From Roseateles toxinivorans (GTDB taxonomy: Bacteria > Pseudomonadota > Gammaproteobacteria > Burkholderiales > Burkholderiaceae_C), in the NCBI GenBank assembly GCA_945898095.1, contig CAMDHE010000035.1, positions 1 through 38,662 on the forward strand: a stretch of 38,662 nt of DNA, read 5' to 3'. The position numbers and the translations under genes were made by a program. Every line of letters starts with the position of its first letter. Positions within the stretch are counted from its first letter, which is position 1. Shown here one piece after another: positions 8,319-16,521 of the stretch. The notes under the pieces were generated by a model, which saw only the letters and a program-made list of their open reading frames with translations, did not search any database and was not told the DNA's origin.

Positions 8319-9308
8319 CTAGATTTCCCCGCCAACGCGAATCAGCGTGCGCCCGAGAAGGCGTCGATCTTCGAAATCATGATGCGCCTGAGCGACCTCT
8401 GACAACTCAAACACTTTCTCGACCGGAATACGCCATTCGCCGCTGCTCAATTTGGGAATTATTTCGGCCATTTCCCGGTACTTGGTCTTGGCCTGCCAGA
8501 AGTACTGGACAAAGCCGCTGACGCTGAAGCTCTTGCCGATCAAGAGGCCGATCGGAACTTCAGGTGCCGGGCCGGCCATCGCGCCCAGGTAGATGACGTT
8601 TCCGCAGGGCGCAATCACCTGATAGTTCCGCGCGGCATCAGCGCCTTGGTTGCCGTCGATGATCAAGTCAACGCCCCGATCGGCGGTGAGCGCTTTCACG
8701 CGCGCCACCCAATCGTCTCCCCGATAGTCGACCAGATGGTCTGCGCCGAACTGCTTCGCATAGGCCAGCTTCTCTGCGCCACCCGCAAGTCCGATCACGG
8801 TTGCCCCTGCGGACTTTGCGATCTGCGTCGTCAGGGCACCCACCGCGCCCGCGGCCGAATGCACCAGAACCGTATCGCCGGCTTGGACCTTCCCGGCCGA
8901 GTGCACCAGATGCCAGGCAGTAGGCGCGCAGGTCGAGAAAGTAGCCCCCGTTTGCCAACTGAACGCATCGGGAATGGAAACCAAGCGTGCCGCTGTCGCC
9001 AGCGCGTATTCCGCATTGCCGCCCCATTCGCCCGCCGACGACACACGTTTGCCGACCCATTGCGAGTCGACGTTCGCGCCCACTGCTTCAACCCGCCCGC
9101 AGAATTCATAGCCCGGGACAAATGGGAAACCAGGATGGCTCCATTTGATCCGGTCGGCGCGCGCATGGGTGTCCAGTGGATTCAGGGGCGAATAGGCAAC
9201 GCGAACCAGGACCTGGCCTGCGCCTGGCACCGGCACCGGGCGTTCCTGCAAAACAATAGATTCCGCAGGGCCCGCCCGCTCGGCAAGCGCGCTTCGCATC
9301 ATTTGCAT
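8319..9308 (-). CDS. NADPH:quinone reductase-like MDR protein
   Basis: A 329-residue medium-chain reductase without zinc-binding cysteines. Landmarks are VRVAYSPLNPLDTHAR and GYEFCGRVEAVGANV in the GroES-like half and VLVHSAAGAVGALTTQIAK, the nucleotide-binding turn of quinone reductases. It probably uses NADPH to reduce an enone or quinone. The ATG at 9308 has GAGGA about 9 nt upstream. It lies 19 bp after the TonB-dependent receptor gene and directly abuts the double-VOC gene, so it is the second gene of the receptor operon. It is clearly distinct in sequence from the other MDR protein of this operon. Confidence 0.88.
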   Translation of the reverse strand: MQMMRSALAERAGPAESIVLQERPVPVPGAGQVLVRVAYSPLNPLDTHARADRIKWSHPGFPFVPGYEFCGRVEAVGANVDSQWVGKRVSSAGEWGGNAEYALATAARLVSIPDAFSWQTGATFSTCAPTAWHLVHSAGKVQAGDTVLVHSAAGAVGALTTQIAKSAGATVIGLAGGAEKLAYAKQFGADHLVDYRGDDWVARVKALTADRGVDLIIDGNQGADAARNYQVIAPCGNVIYLGAMAGPAPEVPIGLLIGKSFSVSGFVQYFWQAKTKYREMAEIIPKLSSGEWRIPVEKVFELSEVAQAHHDFEDRRLLGRTLIRVGGEI

Positions 9309-9327
9309 TTTCTTGTTCCTCGATGGC

Positions 9328-11454
9328 TTAAAAACGATAGCGCAGGCTGGCTGACAAGGTGCGCGGATCAGCCGGGTAAAGGTTGGTCAGCAGTCCCCCG
9401 ATGTAAAGCCCGGCGCCGATATAGCTCTTGTTGGTCAGATTTTTCCCAGCCAAGGTTGAGGTCCAGTGGCCATCAGCCGAATTCCAGACCACCGATGCAT
9501 TCAACAGATTGACGGCTGGTGATGCAACGATCGGGATGTTGGCAAGACTGTTTTCCATCTGTGAGCGCAGGCTGACATCTGCATTCAGGCGCAATGACCC
9601 GGGTACAGCGACCGGCATCAGCCAGGAAAAACCGAGTGACCCGGTCGTGCGTGGCGCACCCTTGAGCTTGCGGTACGAGACATCGGTCAGCACACCGCCG
9701 ACAACGTCGAAGAATTTGTCGTATTTGGCTGACAGATAGCCCAGCGTGACGTAAGTGCGCAGCCCCTTCATCGGGATCGCTGAGACTTCGAGCTCGACAC
9801 CACTGGCGGTTGCTGAAGCTGCATTGAAACGCCGGCTGATATTGGTCGCAGGATCAAAGGCAGACAACTGCAGCGCCTTGTAGCTGTTCGAGAAGTAGGT
9901 CACGTTGGTGCGCAGGCGTCCGCCGAGCAGGTCGGTCTTGACCCCGGCCTCGAAAGTCGTGACATTCTCCTGGTCATAGGGCGTGAGAGCCGTTATCGCG
10001 ACGGTGCTGCGGTTGAATCCGCCCGCCTTGTAGCCCTTCGAATAGGAGCTGAACAGGAAAATTTCCTTGTTCATCTGGTAATCGGCCCCCAATCGCGGTG
10101 TGAATGCTGACCATTCCTTTTCAGCGGCGAAACTCAAAACCCGTGCAGGGTAGGCATCGGTAAACGTTTTCTTGTCGTTGGTCTGGCGGCCGCCGGCAGT
10201 CAACCTGAGTGCATCGGTCAGCGAATAAGTAGCTTGTCCGAAAAACGCGCTGCTGGTGCTTTTCTGGGTTGCCACGCCCACAGTCGACGTGAGCGCTGCA
10301 GCTGGATTGGCACGCGAGCCGCTGGTGGTCGTTGAAGCGTAGGTATTGTCTTCATCGAACCAGTAGGCCCCCATGATTGCGTCGACGCGGCCCCATTTCG
10401 CAGCCAGCGTCAGCTCTTGACTGAACTGTCTCTGGTCAGCGTCAAAGAAGACATGATTGATGGTCCGCTCCTCGGCGTCGTTGTCCAGCGTGCCATAGTT
10501 CTTCAAGTCGCGCCAAGCCGTGATGGAAGTCAGCGTGTAGTTGCCACTCACATAGGTTCCAGTCAATGCGGAGCCGCGTGTTCGCAGATAGCCTGCCGGA
10601 TTCGCATTGGCCGTGGTCGCCAACAGGTTCGCGGGTACACCGGTGAAGCCACTTGTTCCGACGAAGACATCGCCTTTGTCCGTGGTCTGGTCAACCACCA
10701 GCTTGAACTCAAGGTTTTCGGTCGCGTCCACGATGAACTTGCCGCGAACGGAGTTCAGGTCCTTGCGGTTGACGTCACGCCCCAGCGTACTGTCGATTGA
10801 CGTGCCATCGCGGCTCTGCTGGAGAACGCTCACCGATGCTCTAAGCGTCCGCCCCAACGGTCCGCCGAAAGCAGCGCGCAGTTGCTGCCGGCCAAAACTG
10901 CCAGCCGTCAATTCAGCTGTCCCCTCGAATGTATCGCCCGGGTCACGGGTGATGATCTTGATGGCGCCACCGGAGGTATTTCTGCCATACAAGGTCCCCT
11001 GCGGCCCGCGCAGCACCTCGATGCGCTGCACATCCACCAGATCAAACAGAGCTCCGAGCGTACGGGGGTAATACACGCCGTCCACATACATGCCGATTGC
11101 AGCGTCGGTCGTCGGGGTCGACTGGTCTTCGCCGACACCTCGCATGAAGACGCGGGAAGCGTTCGACAAGCCGGTCACGGGCTCGATCCGCAAATTGGGC
11201 ACCTGTGCCGCTATATCCATGACATTGGTTACCTGCCTGCTTTCCAAGGCCTCGCTGCTCAGTGCAGTGACCGCGACAGGAGTCTTCTGAATCAGTTCGG
11301 GTCGCCGCTGCGCAGTCACGATCACCGTCTCCAGCGTCGATGTGTCTTTCGCATCGCTCGCTCCGGCCGGATTTGCAGCGGGTGCCGTTTGGGCCATCGC
11401 TTGGCAGGCCGCCAAAGCGACAACGGTCATTGCAAACTGTGTTGATTTACGCAT
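9328..11454 (-). CDS. TonB-dependent outer-membrane receptor
   Basis: A 708-residue protein with an N-terminal signal peptide (MRKSTQFAMTVVALAACQAMAQ), a TonB-box-like ETVIVTA near residue 43, a plug domain (PVAVTALSSEALESRQV and later RGPQGTLYGRNTSGGA) and a beta-barrel ending in LRYRF, whose terminal Phe fits BAM-dependent outer-membrane proteins. Such receptors import bulky or scarce compounds with energy from TonB. The ligand is unknown; it heads an operon of two reductases, a VOC protein and an MFS carrier, so it probably takes up the substrate of this locus. The ATG at 11454 has GGGAG at a good distance. Two operator-like palindromes lie upstream. Confidence 0.93.
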   Translation of the reverse strand: MRKSTQFAMTVVALAACQAMAQTAPAANPAGASDAKDTSTLETVIVTAQRRPELIQKTPVAVTALSSEALESRQVTNVMDIAAQVPNLRIEPVTGLSNASRVFMRGVGEDQSTPTTDAAIGMYVDGVYYPRTLGALFDLVDVQRIEVLRGPQGTLYGRNTSGGAIKIITRDPGDTFEGTAELTAGSFGRQQLRAAFGGPLGRTLRASVSVLQQSRDGTSIDSTLGRDVNRKDLNSVRGKFIVDATENLEFKLVVDQTTDKGDVFVGTSGFTGVPANLLATTANANPAGYLRTRGSALTGTYVSGNYTLTSITAWRDLKNYGTLDNDAEERTINHVFFDADQRQFSQELTLAAKWGRVDAIMGAYWFDEDNTYASTTTSGSRANPAAALTSTVGVATQKSTSSAFFGQATYSLTDALRLTAGGRQTNDKKTFTDAYPARVLSFAAEKEWSAFTPRLGADYQMNKEIFLFSSYSKGYKAGGFNRSTVAITALTPYDQENVTTFEAGVKTDLLGGRLRTNVTYFSNSYKALQLSAFDPATNISRRFNAASATASGVELEVSAIPMKGLRTYVTLGYLSAKYDKFFDVVGGVLTDVSYRKLKGAPRTTGSLGFSWLMPVAVPGSLRLNADVSLRSQMENSLANIPIVASPAVNLLNASVVWNSADGHWTSTLAGKNLTNKSYIGAGLYIGGLLTNLYPADPRTLSASLRYRF

Positions 11455-11482
11455 CAAGAGTCTCCCGATTTAAATTTGAAAT

Positions 11483-11494
11483 TTGTCCGTACAA
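11483..11494. promoter_or_regulatory. GntR operator candidate, site B
   Basis: TTGTCCGTACAA, with both half-sites perfect (TTGT/ACAA), lies 28 bp upstream of the TonB-receptor start and 143 bp upstream of GntR copy 2. With site C it flanks the centre of this divergent promoter region. Confidence 0.8.
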
Positions 11495-11533
11495 GTAGCT
11501 AATCCCGCTGATAATGTAATTGATCAGTAAGAT

Positions 11534-11545
11534 TTGTCCAGACAA
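11534..11545. promoter_or_regulatory. GntR operator candidate, site C
   Basis: TTGTCCAGACAA has perfect outer half-sites and one altered central base. It lies about 51 bp from site B, close to five helical turns, on the GntR copy 2 side of the AT-rich divergent region. The pair could allow cooperative or looped binding and autoregulation. A degenerate third match (TTTTCCGAACAT) sits at 11557-11568. Confidence 0.75.
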
Positions 11546-11636
11546 ATTTGCAAGATTTTTCCGAACATTTCTACAAAACTTGGCTAATCATTGCTTCGCT
11601 TACAACTGTGCTTCAACTAAATTTGATGTAGTGCCA

Positions 11637-12374
11637 ATGCTGAACAAGAAGATCCCCCGCTACCGGGCCATCGCCGAAGAACTGATGCAAGCCATTGCCG
11701 GCGAGAAATATCCTGTGGGCACTCAGCTGCCGGCCGAGTCTGAACTCTGTGAACAGTTGCAGGCCAGTCGCCACACGATCCGTGAAGCGCTGCGCATTCT
11801 TGAGGAACGCGGTTTGATCTCGCGGCGCCAGGGATCGGGGTCAGCCGTGATCGCCTTGAATCCGCCGGCCCGGCTGCGCCAGATTGTGGACAACATCGAA
11901 GATCTGCTTCAGTACGGCAGCGCGAGCCGGCTGCTGCTGCTGAAGGCACGCGAAATTCCGGTCGACACCAGTCAGGCCCTGCTGCTCGGTTGCGCCGAAG
12001 GCACGCGCTGCATCGAGTTGACCGGCTTGCGCCGTGAACGTGGCGAGTCCGGCAGGCCTTTTGCCCTGAGCCAGGTGCTGTTTCCGCCGCAGTCAACGCT
12101 CAGGCGCGAGATCTTGCTCAAGCGCGAGACTGCCTTGGCGACGATGCTGGAGTCACTCGACGCGAGCAATCTGGGCCGGATCGAACAGACCTTCGACGCG
12201 GTTGCGTTGGATGCTGCCACCGCAAGCCATTTGCAGACCCGCAAAGGCGCGCCTTCGCTGCGCGCGCAGCGAGCTTATTACGATCGCCAAGGGGCTTTGA
12301 TCCTGGTGGCAATTTCCTGGCACCGCGCCGACCTGTTTCGCATCTCGACCGTGCTGCGCCACGAGTCGTCCTGA
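11637..12374 (+). CDS. GntR-family regulator with UTRA domain, copy 2
   Basis: A 245-residue HutC-type regulator with a winged helix at about 8-70 and a UTRA domain at about 90-240. It is a close paralogue of the protein encoded at 3515-4252, with 15 substitutions in 245 residues. Most changes are scattered in the UTRA domain (for example A-N to T-S near 112 and a P-E-R to S-T-L change near 153), which could shift ligand preference while leaving the DNA-recognition helix unchanged. The ATG at 11637 gives exactly the length of copy 1. It diverges from the TonB-receptor operon and has sites B and C in front of it, consistent with autoregulation. Confidence 0.92.
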   Translation: MLNKKIPRYRAIAEELMQAIAGEKYPVGTQLPAESELCEQLQASRHTIREALRILEERGLISRRQGSGSAVIALNPPARLRQIVDNIEDLLQYGSASRLLLLKAREIPVDTSQALLLGCAEGTRCIELTGLRRERGESGRPFALSQVLFPPQSTLRREILLKRETALATMLESLDASNLGRIEQTFDAVALDAATASHLQTRKGAPSLRAQRAYYDRQGALILVAISWHRADLFRISTVLRHESS

Positions 12375-12396
12375 TCACCCTCGAATCCCGGCAGGC

Positions 12397-12705
12397 TCAG
12401 GCGGCGGGCGCTTCGCCGAGCCCGTCGACCAGCACGACGGTGAAATCGCCAGCCCCATCGCGCAACTTGCAGGCTTCCCGGTACTCTTCGGATTGCCAGA
12501 AGGCCTGAGCGGCGGCCCGGCTCGGCCATTCGCTGATGACGGTCTTGACCTCAGGCCAGCCATCGCCCTCGAGCTTTTGCGTGGCGCCGCCGAGTACAAG
12601 ATAGCGGCCACCGAAGCGTGTCACCAAAGCCGGCACGACTGCGGTATAGGCGCGGAATTTTTCTGGCTGCGTGATGCGCGCCTGGACGATCATGTAGGCG
12701 CTCAT
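12397..12705 (-). CDS. DUF1330 family protein
   Basis: A 102-residue protein starting MSAYMIVQARITQPEKFRAY and containing GGRYLVLGG, the usual arrangement of DUF1330 proteins, which adopt a dimeric alpha/beta ferredoxin-like barrel. Members have no firmly established activity and often sit beside catabolic genes. The ATG at 12705 is preferred over one at 12726 because conservation begins there. It follows the unknown gene at 12740 by about 34 bp and converges on GntR copy 2, with only 22 bp between their stops. It is probably under site D. Confidence 0.8.
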   Translation of the reverse strand: MSAYMIVQARITQPEKFRAYTAVVPALVTRFGGRYLVLGGATQKLEGDGWPEVKTVISEWPSRAAAQAFWQSEEYREACKLRDGAGDFTVVLVDGLGEAPAA

Positions 12706-12739
12706 CGAGTTGCTCTCGGAAAACATTGCTTGATTGAAT

Positions 12740-13468
12740 TCATGCCGGCAACTCCAGCCCGCGCAGTTCGGTCAGTTCGTAGCGCGTCTTCATATAGCCG
12801 CCGACACAGCCGCGCAAGAAAATGTAATTGCCGTCAGCGGTGCACCAGACATCGTAGGCCGGGTGCTCCTCGGGCAACTGCCCGGCAGTATCGACATAGC
12901 GGAAATGCAATGCGTCGAATTTTCCTGCCGGCACTTCGACCGCCTCGGGGCCGACGAACTCGAGGCCCAGGCCGAGCGGGAACAATTGCGGCCCGGTGGC
13001 GCCGCGGTGGTCGGGCGAGCTCAACATCATTTGCGGAAAGAACTGGCGGCCTGGCCCGCGCGTCAAGTCATAGGCACGCAGCATCAGCGCATCGCCGCAG
13101 ATTGGATGGGTGCCCATGCCAGTCAGGGGAGCGGGGTTGGCAATCCGCTGCGAGATCCGGCCGGCGCGCTGGTTGAAGCTTTCGCATTCGGACACCTGAT
13201 CCTGGAAACGCATCCAGCCCGTGCCTTCGAATTTGCCGCCAACGGTCAAGCGCACCGAGGCGTCAAGCGGGCTTCCGTCAGCCGCCAGGCTCAGCACCAC
13301 ATCGCGTATCACGTCGGGGGCATCGTCGATTTCGCAATGCGCGTGAATGACCCGTACGCCGTCGGATTGGTCGGTCATGATGAAATATTCACGGCCGCGT
13401 TCCTGGCCGAGGCGCTCGGGTTTGTCGCTGGTGTAGCGGATGGTGCCGCGCAGGGTTCTATGCTTCAA
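12740..13468 (-). CDS. Hypothetical protein, DUF3108-like at best
   Basis: A 242-residue protein of no family I recognise with confidence. It lacks a signal peptide and membrane helices and is rich in beta-forming segments (VRLTVGGKFEGTGWMRF, GKFDALHFRYVD, DYDVWCTADGNYIFLRG-like pattern), which suggests a beta-barrel or lipocalin-like fold. The chosen start is TTG at 13468, with CAGGAG 10 nt upstream; the upstream in-frame ATG at 13636 would place the start inside the crotonase gene and read through operator site D, so it is rejected. With the DUF1330 gene it forms a two-gene operon. Confidence 0.7.
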   Translation of the reverse strand: MKHRTLRGTIRYTSDKPERLGQERGREYFIMTDQSDGVRVIHAHCEIDDAPDVIRDVVLSLAADGSPLDASVRLTVGGKFEGTGWMRFQDQVSECESFNQRAGRISQRIANPAPLTGMGTHPICGDALMLRAYDLTRGPGRQFFPQMMLSSPDHRGATGPQLFPLGLGLEFVGPEAVEVPAGKFDALHFRYVDTAGQLPEEHPAYDVWCTADGNYIFLRGCVGGYMKTRYELTELRGLELPA

Positions 13469-13521
13469 AGGGAGATGCTCCTGTGTCCGCTGTCGCGGCA
13501 ATTGATCCGTTGTGACAAAAC

Positions 13522-13533
13522 TTGTCCGGACAT
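13522..13533. promoter_or_regulatory. GntR operator candidate, site D
   Basis: TTGTCCGGACAT lies between the end of the crotonase gene (13542) and the TTG start at 13468. Its position implies that 12740-13468 and the DUF1330 gene have their own regulated promoter rather than relying on read-through from the crotonase. Confidence 0.75.
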
Positions 13534-13541
13534 ATTGTGCT

Positions 13542-14354
13542 TCAAATTTGTGGTTTTTGCACGCTTGATCTGGGCTGAAAATTCGCCTTGCGCCGCTGCA
13601 GAAAGGCCTCGGCACCCTCAAAGAAATCGGCGCCACTGAAGGCTTGCTCGAAAGCCGCTCGTACTTGAGTTTCGCTTGCTGCGCCGTTGCCGCTCAGCAG
13701 CCCGAGCGTGGCTTTGATGCCGGTCATCGAGGTCGGCGATTGCTGCAGCAGATCGGCCAGCCAGGCATTGGCGGTGGCCTCGAGCTGATCCGGTTCAACC
13801 AGCGCATCGAGCACGCCCCAGCTTGCAGCGGTCGCTGCGTCGAGTTGCTCGCCCCGCATCAGCAAGCGGCGTGTCTTGGCTGCGCCGAGCAGACCGACCA
13901 AGCGCCGACTGTCCTCGATGCTGTAGAGCAGGCCCAGCTTGGCCGGCGTGATGGCGAAACTGCTGCGGGTGCTGCCGATGCGGAAGTCACAGGCGGCGGC
14001 CAGGCCGAAGCCGCCGCCGAAACAGGGCCCGTCGATCATGGCCATTGTTGGCAGCGGCAGCCTCTCCAGCGCCAATTGCGCTGCGGCCACAAGCGCATTG
14101 TTGGCCGCCATCGCCGCCTGGTCGCGCAACAGGACTGTCAACTCCTTGATGTCGGCACCAGCGCAAAAAGCGCCCGCCTCGCCCGCCAGCAGCAGCGCAA
14201 GCGGCGCCGCTTCACCGCCGGCTTGATGCTCGGCAGTCAGTTGCAAAAAGCATTGCTGCAGTTCGCGCCACATCGCCAAGGTCAGCGCATTCTTTTTCTC
14301 CGCCCGGCGCAGCGTCAGCCGCACCAGACCCTGTTGGCGAATCACCTCGATCAT
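13542..14354 (-). CDS. Crotonase-superfamily enzyme lacking both hydratase glutamates
   Basis: A 270-residue crotonase-fold protein. FCAGADIKEL at 63-72 and GPCFGGGFGLAAACD at 109-123 form the oxyanion-hole regions that bind acyl-CoA. The two catalytic glutamates of enoyl-CoA hydratase are replaced: the GGGCE position reads GGGFG (Gly117) and the QPE position reads TPA (Ala138). The enzyme is therefore unlikely to be a standard hydratase and may be a thioesterase, isomerase, decarboxylase or retro-Claisen-type enzyme. The ATG at 14354 follows AGGGG; an ATG at 14369 is also possible. It diverges from the VOC-like gene across site E and is probably monocistronic because site D follows it. Confidence 0.82.
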   Translation of the reverse strand: MIEVIRQQGLVRLTLRRAEKKNALTLAMWRELQQCFLQLTAEHQAGGEAAPLALLLAGEAGAFCAGADIKELTVLLRDQAAMAANNALVAAAQLALERLPLPTMAMIDGPCFGGGFGLAAACDFRIGSTRSSFAITPAKLGLLYSIEDSRRLVGLLGAAKTRRLLMRGEQLDAATAASWGVLDALVEPDQLEATANAWLADLLQQSPTSMTGIKATLGLLSGNGAASETQVRAAFEQAFSGADFFEGAEAFLQRRKANFQPRSSVQKPQI

Positions 14355-14387
14355 CTCCGGCCCCTGCATCGGCGTTTAGCAGGCCGT

Positions 14388-14416
14388 AGGATAGACTGCA
14401 ATTGTTGTCCGTACAA
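14388..14416 (-). promoter_or_regulatory. sigma-70 promoter for the crotonase gene
   Basis: On the minus strand TTGTAC (14416-14411, inside site E) is followed after 17 bp by TATCCT (14393-14388). The operator therefore covers the -35 box. The -10 is a moderate match. Confidence 0.45.
14405..14416. promoter_or_regulatory. GntR operator candidate, site E
   Basis: TTGTCCGTACAA, identical to site B, lies in the 75-bp gap between the divergent crotonase and VOC-like genes, where one bound dimer could control both directions. Confidence 0.8.
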
Positions 14417-14429
14417 GTCGGGATTTTTC

Positions 14430-15290
14430 ATGTCAGATGTTTGCAACTGCGGGCCGCTGCGGCATGCCACCTTGATCGTCGCTGATGCGCAGCTCATGGT
14501 GCAGGCCTATGCCGCGCTTGGCCTGGTCGTGGTTGAGCGTTCGGTAATTGGTGACGAGCAGGCTCAGGCCTGGGGACAAGCACAGCTGGCAGGTCTGGGC
14601 GTGACCTGGCTGGCGCCGGTAGGTGCTGCACCCTTGCTGCGCCTGATCGAGTTGCCGGGTACGCTGCCAAGGCCGACCCGCCTCTCGCATGGCTGGCTGG
14701 CGCTGGAGTTGCTGGTGCGCGATGTCGATGCGCTGGCGCCGCGTTTGGCAGACAGCGGCTTCCGGATCGTCGGCGCGCCCGCCGATCTGGCGTTCAGCCC
14801 CAGCATCCGCGCGATGCAGGTCACCGGGCCGGCCGGAGAAATGCTCTATCTGACGCAGGTGAAATTGCCGGTGCCGCCGTTTGAGCTGCCCTTGTCCGCC
14901 GACCTGCCAGCCACGCAGGATCTGGGGGCCTTGTTCATCGCGGTGATGTCGGTGCCCTCGCGCGCCGCGCTGCTGCAGGCCTGCGCAGCCATGGCGCCGC
15001 GCTCGACCTTGCAGTTCGACACCACGGTGACGGTGTTGAACCAGGCGCTGGCGCGCCCCAGCGATCATGTCTGGCCGGTGGCCACGCTGCAGTGGCATGG
15101 GGCCAGCCTTTTCGAGATCGACGAAGTGATCGACCCCGCAGTGACGACGCCGCCGGCCGGGCAATTGCCTGAGGGCCTGGCCTGGGTCAGCATGGACGCT
15201 GGGGGCGACGGCCGTTTGCAGGAACTGGCGCCGGGCGTCTGGCTGGAGCGCCTCATAGCAAGGCCAGCGAAAGACCCGGCCACAGGATGA
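14430..15290 (+). CDS. VOC-like (glyoxalase-fold) protein
   Basis: A 286-residue protein starting MSDVCNCGPLRHATLIVADAQ. The segment 'L-xx-ATLIVAD-x-Q-L-M-V-Q-A-Y-AALGL' matches the beta-alpha start of a VOC module, and a second module seems to begin near GALFIAVMSVPSRAALLQ. The usual His/Glu metal ligands are not obvious, so it may bind rather than oxidise its ligand. The ATG at 14430 is the first start after site E; the longer upstream frame runs antisense through the crotonase gene and is rejected. Its 3' end overlaps the convergent DctM gene by 38 bp. Confidence 0.65.
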   Translation: MSDVCNCGPLRHATLIVADAQLMVQAYAALGLVVVERSVIGDEQAQAWGQAQLAGLGVTWLAPVGAAPLLRLIELPGTLPRPTRLSHGWLALELLVRDVDALAPRLADSGFRIVGAPADLAFSPSIRAMQVTGPAGEMLYLTQVKLPVPPFELPLSADLPATQDLGALFIAVMSVPSRAALLQACAAMAPRSTLQFDTTVTVLNQALARPSDHVWPVATLQWHGASLFEIDEVIDPAVTTPPAGQLPEGLAWVSMDAGGDGRLQELAPGVWLERLIARPAKDPATG

Positions 15291-16521
15291 CCACCAGCAG
15301 GCCCAGCAGCAGCAGTCCGATGAAGGGCGCGACGGCGCGACAGCATTCGGCAAAACTCGCCTTGAAGGCCACCGCAGCGACGATCAGGTTCAGGCCCATC
15401 GGCGGCGTCAGGTAACCGATTTCGAGGTTGACCAGCATGATCATGCCGAAGTGCACCGGGTCCATGCCCATCGCCTTGGCCATCGGCAAGAGCAAGGGCG
15501 ACAGGATCAGGATGGCCGAGCCGATGTCGATCAGGCAGCCGACCGCCAGCAGCAGCAGGTTGACCATGACCAGAAAACTTGTCTTGTCGGTCACGTAGCC
15601 GGCGAGCCATTGCGCGCCGATTTCGGGCAGATGCTTCTCGGTCATGAAGACATTGATGCTGATCGCCATGATCAGCATCGGAAACAGCGAACCCGACATC
15701 CTGACGGTCTCCTGGGTGATCCTGAACAGCCCTTTCAGACTCAGTTGGCGGTGCACGAGGATGTCGACGATGACGGCATAAAAGAGCGCCACCACAGCCG
15801 ATTCGGTGGCGGTGAAATAGCCGCTGTAGATGCCGCCCAGAATGATCACCGGCACCATCAGGGCAAAGATGCCGCTGCCGAGCGCGGCACGGATTTCCTG
15901 CCAGTCCCAATGCGCGGCTTGCCGCAGTTTGCGGTTCTTCACGACAGCATAAATGGACAGGATCGAAGCCAGCATCAGTCCGGGCATGACGCCGGCCTTG
16001 AACAGGTCGGTGATCGATACCGTGGTCATGATGCCGTAAAGAATCATCGGGATCGACGGCGGAATGATGATGCCCAATGTCCCTGCAGCACAGAGCAGAC
16101 CGAGCGAAAAGTTGCGCTGATAACCGGCTTTCAAGAGCGCCGGGAACAGCACACCGCCAACGGCCAGCATGGTGACGGTGGACGAGCCCGAGATGGCGGC
16201 AAAAAGCGCACAGGAGAGCACGGCCGCCAGGGCCAGTCCGCCGGGGATCGGCGCGGTCAAGGCCGACATCACGCGGATCAAGCGGGCGGCGATGCTGCCT
16301 TGTGCCATCACATTGCCTGCCAGCACATAAAGCGGTATCGCGAGGAAGACTTCGCTGCGTGCGTTCTGCCAGACATCGAGTGCCGTATTGCCGATCTCAC
16401 CCTGACTGCCGAAGTAATACAGCCAGGCTGAAGACAGGCCCAGCACCACGACCATGTTCTGCCGCAGCCACAGCAGCAGCGGCACCATCAGCAGTAAACC
16501 AAGTATCGGCAGGCTGCTCAT
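15253..16521 (-). CDS. dctM: TRAP transporter large permease (DctM family)
   Basis: A 422-residue, very hydrophobic protein with about twelve membrane segments and the DctM landmarks GSSTVTMLAVGGVLFPALLK and IIPPSIPMILYG, then PPMGLNLIVAAVAF near the C-terminus. It is the Na+-coupled translocation subunit of a TRAP transporter. Its ATG overlaps the DctQ stop (ATGA), completing a P-Q-M order. The last 38 bp overlap the convergent VOC-like gene. The gene name denotes the family, not a C4-dicarboxylate specificity. Confidence 0.93.
   Translation of the reverse strand: MSSLPILGLLLMVPLLLWLRQNMVVVLGLSSAWLYYFGSQGEIGNTALDVWQNARSEVFLAIPLYVLAGNVMAQGSIAARLIRVMSALTAPIPGGLALAAVLSCALFAAISGSSTVTMLAVGGVLFPALLKAGYQRNFSLGLLCAAGTLGIIIPPSIPMILYGIMTTVSITDLFKAGVMPGLMLASILSIYAVVKNRKLRQAAHWDWQEIRAALGSGIFALMVPVIILGGIYSGYFTATESAVVALFYAVIVDILVHRQLSLKGLFRITQETVRMSGSLFPMLIMAISINVFMTEKHLPEIGAQWLAGYVTDKTSFLVMVNLLLLAVGCLIDIGSAILILSPLLLPMAKAMGMDPVHFGMIMLVNLEIGYLTPPMGLNLIVAAVAFKASFAECCRAVAPFIGLLLLGLLVVILWPGLSLALL

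Noticed and set aside
11557-11568. TTTTCCGAACAT as a ninth operator
   Set aside because: Both half-sites are degraded; noted only beside site C.
13644-14429. A 5' extension of the VOC-like gene
   Set aside because: It runs antisense through the crotonase gene and across operator E; the conserved part starts at 14430.
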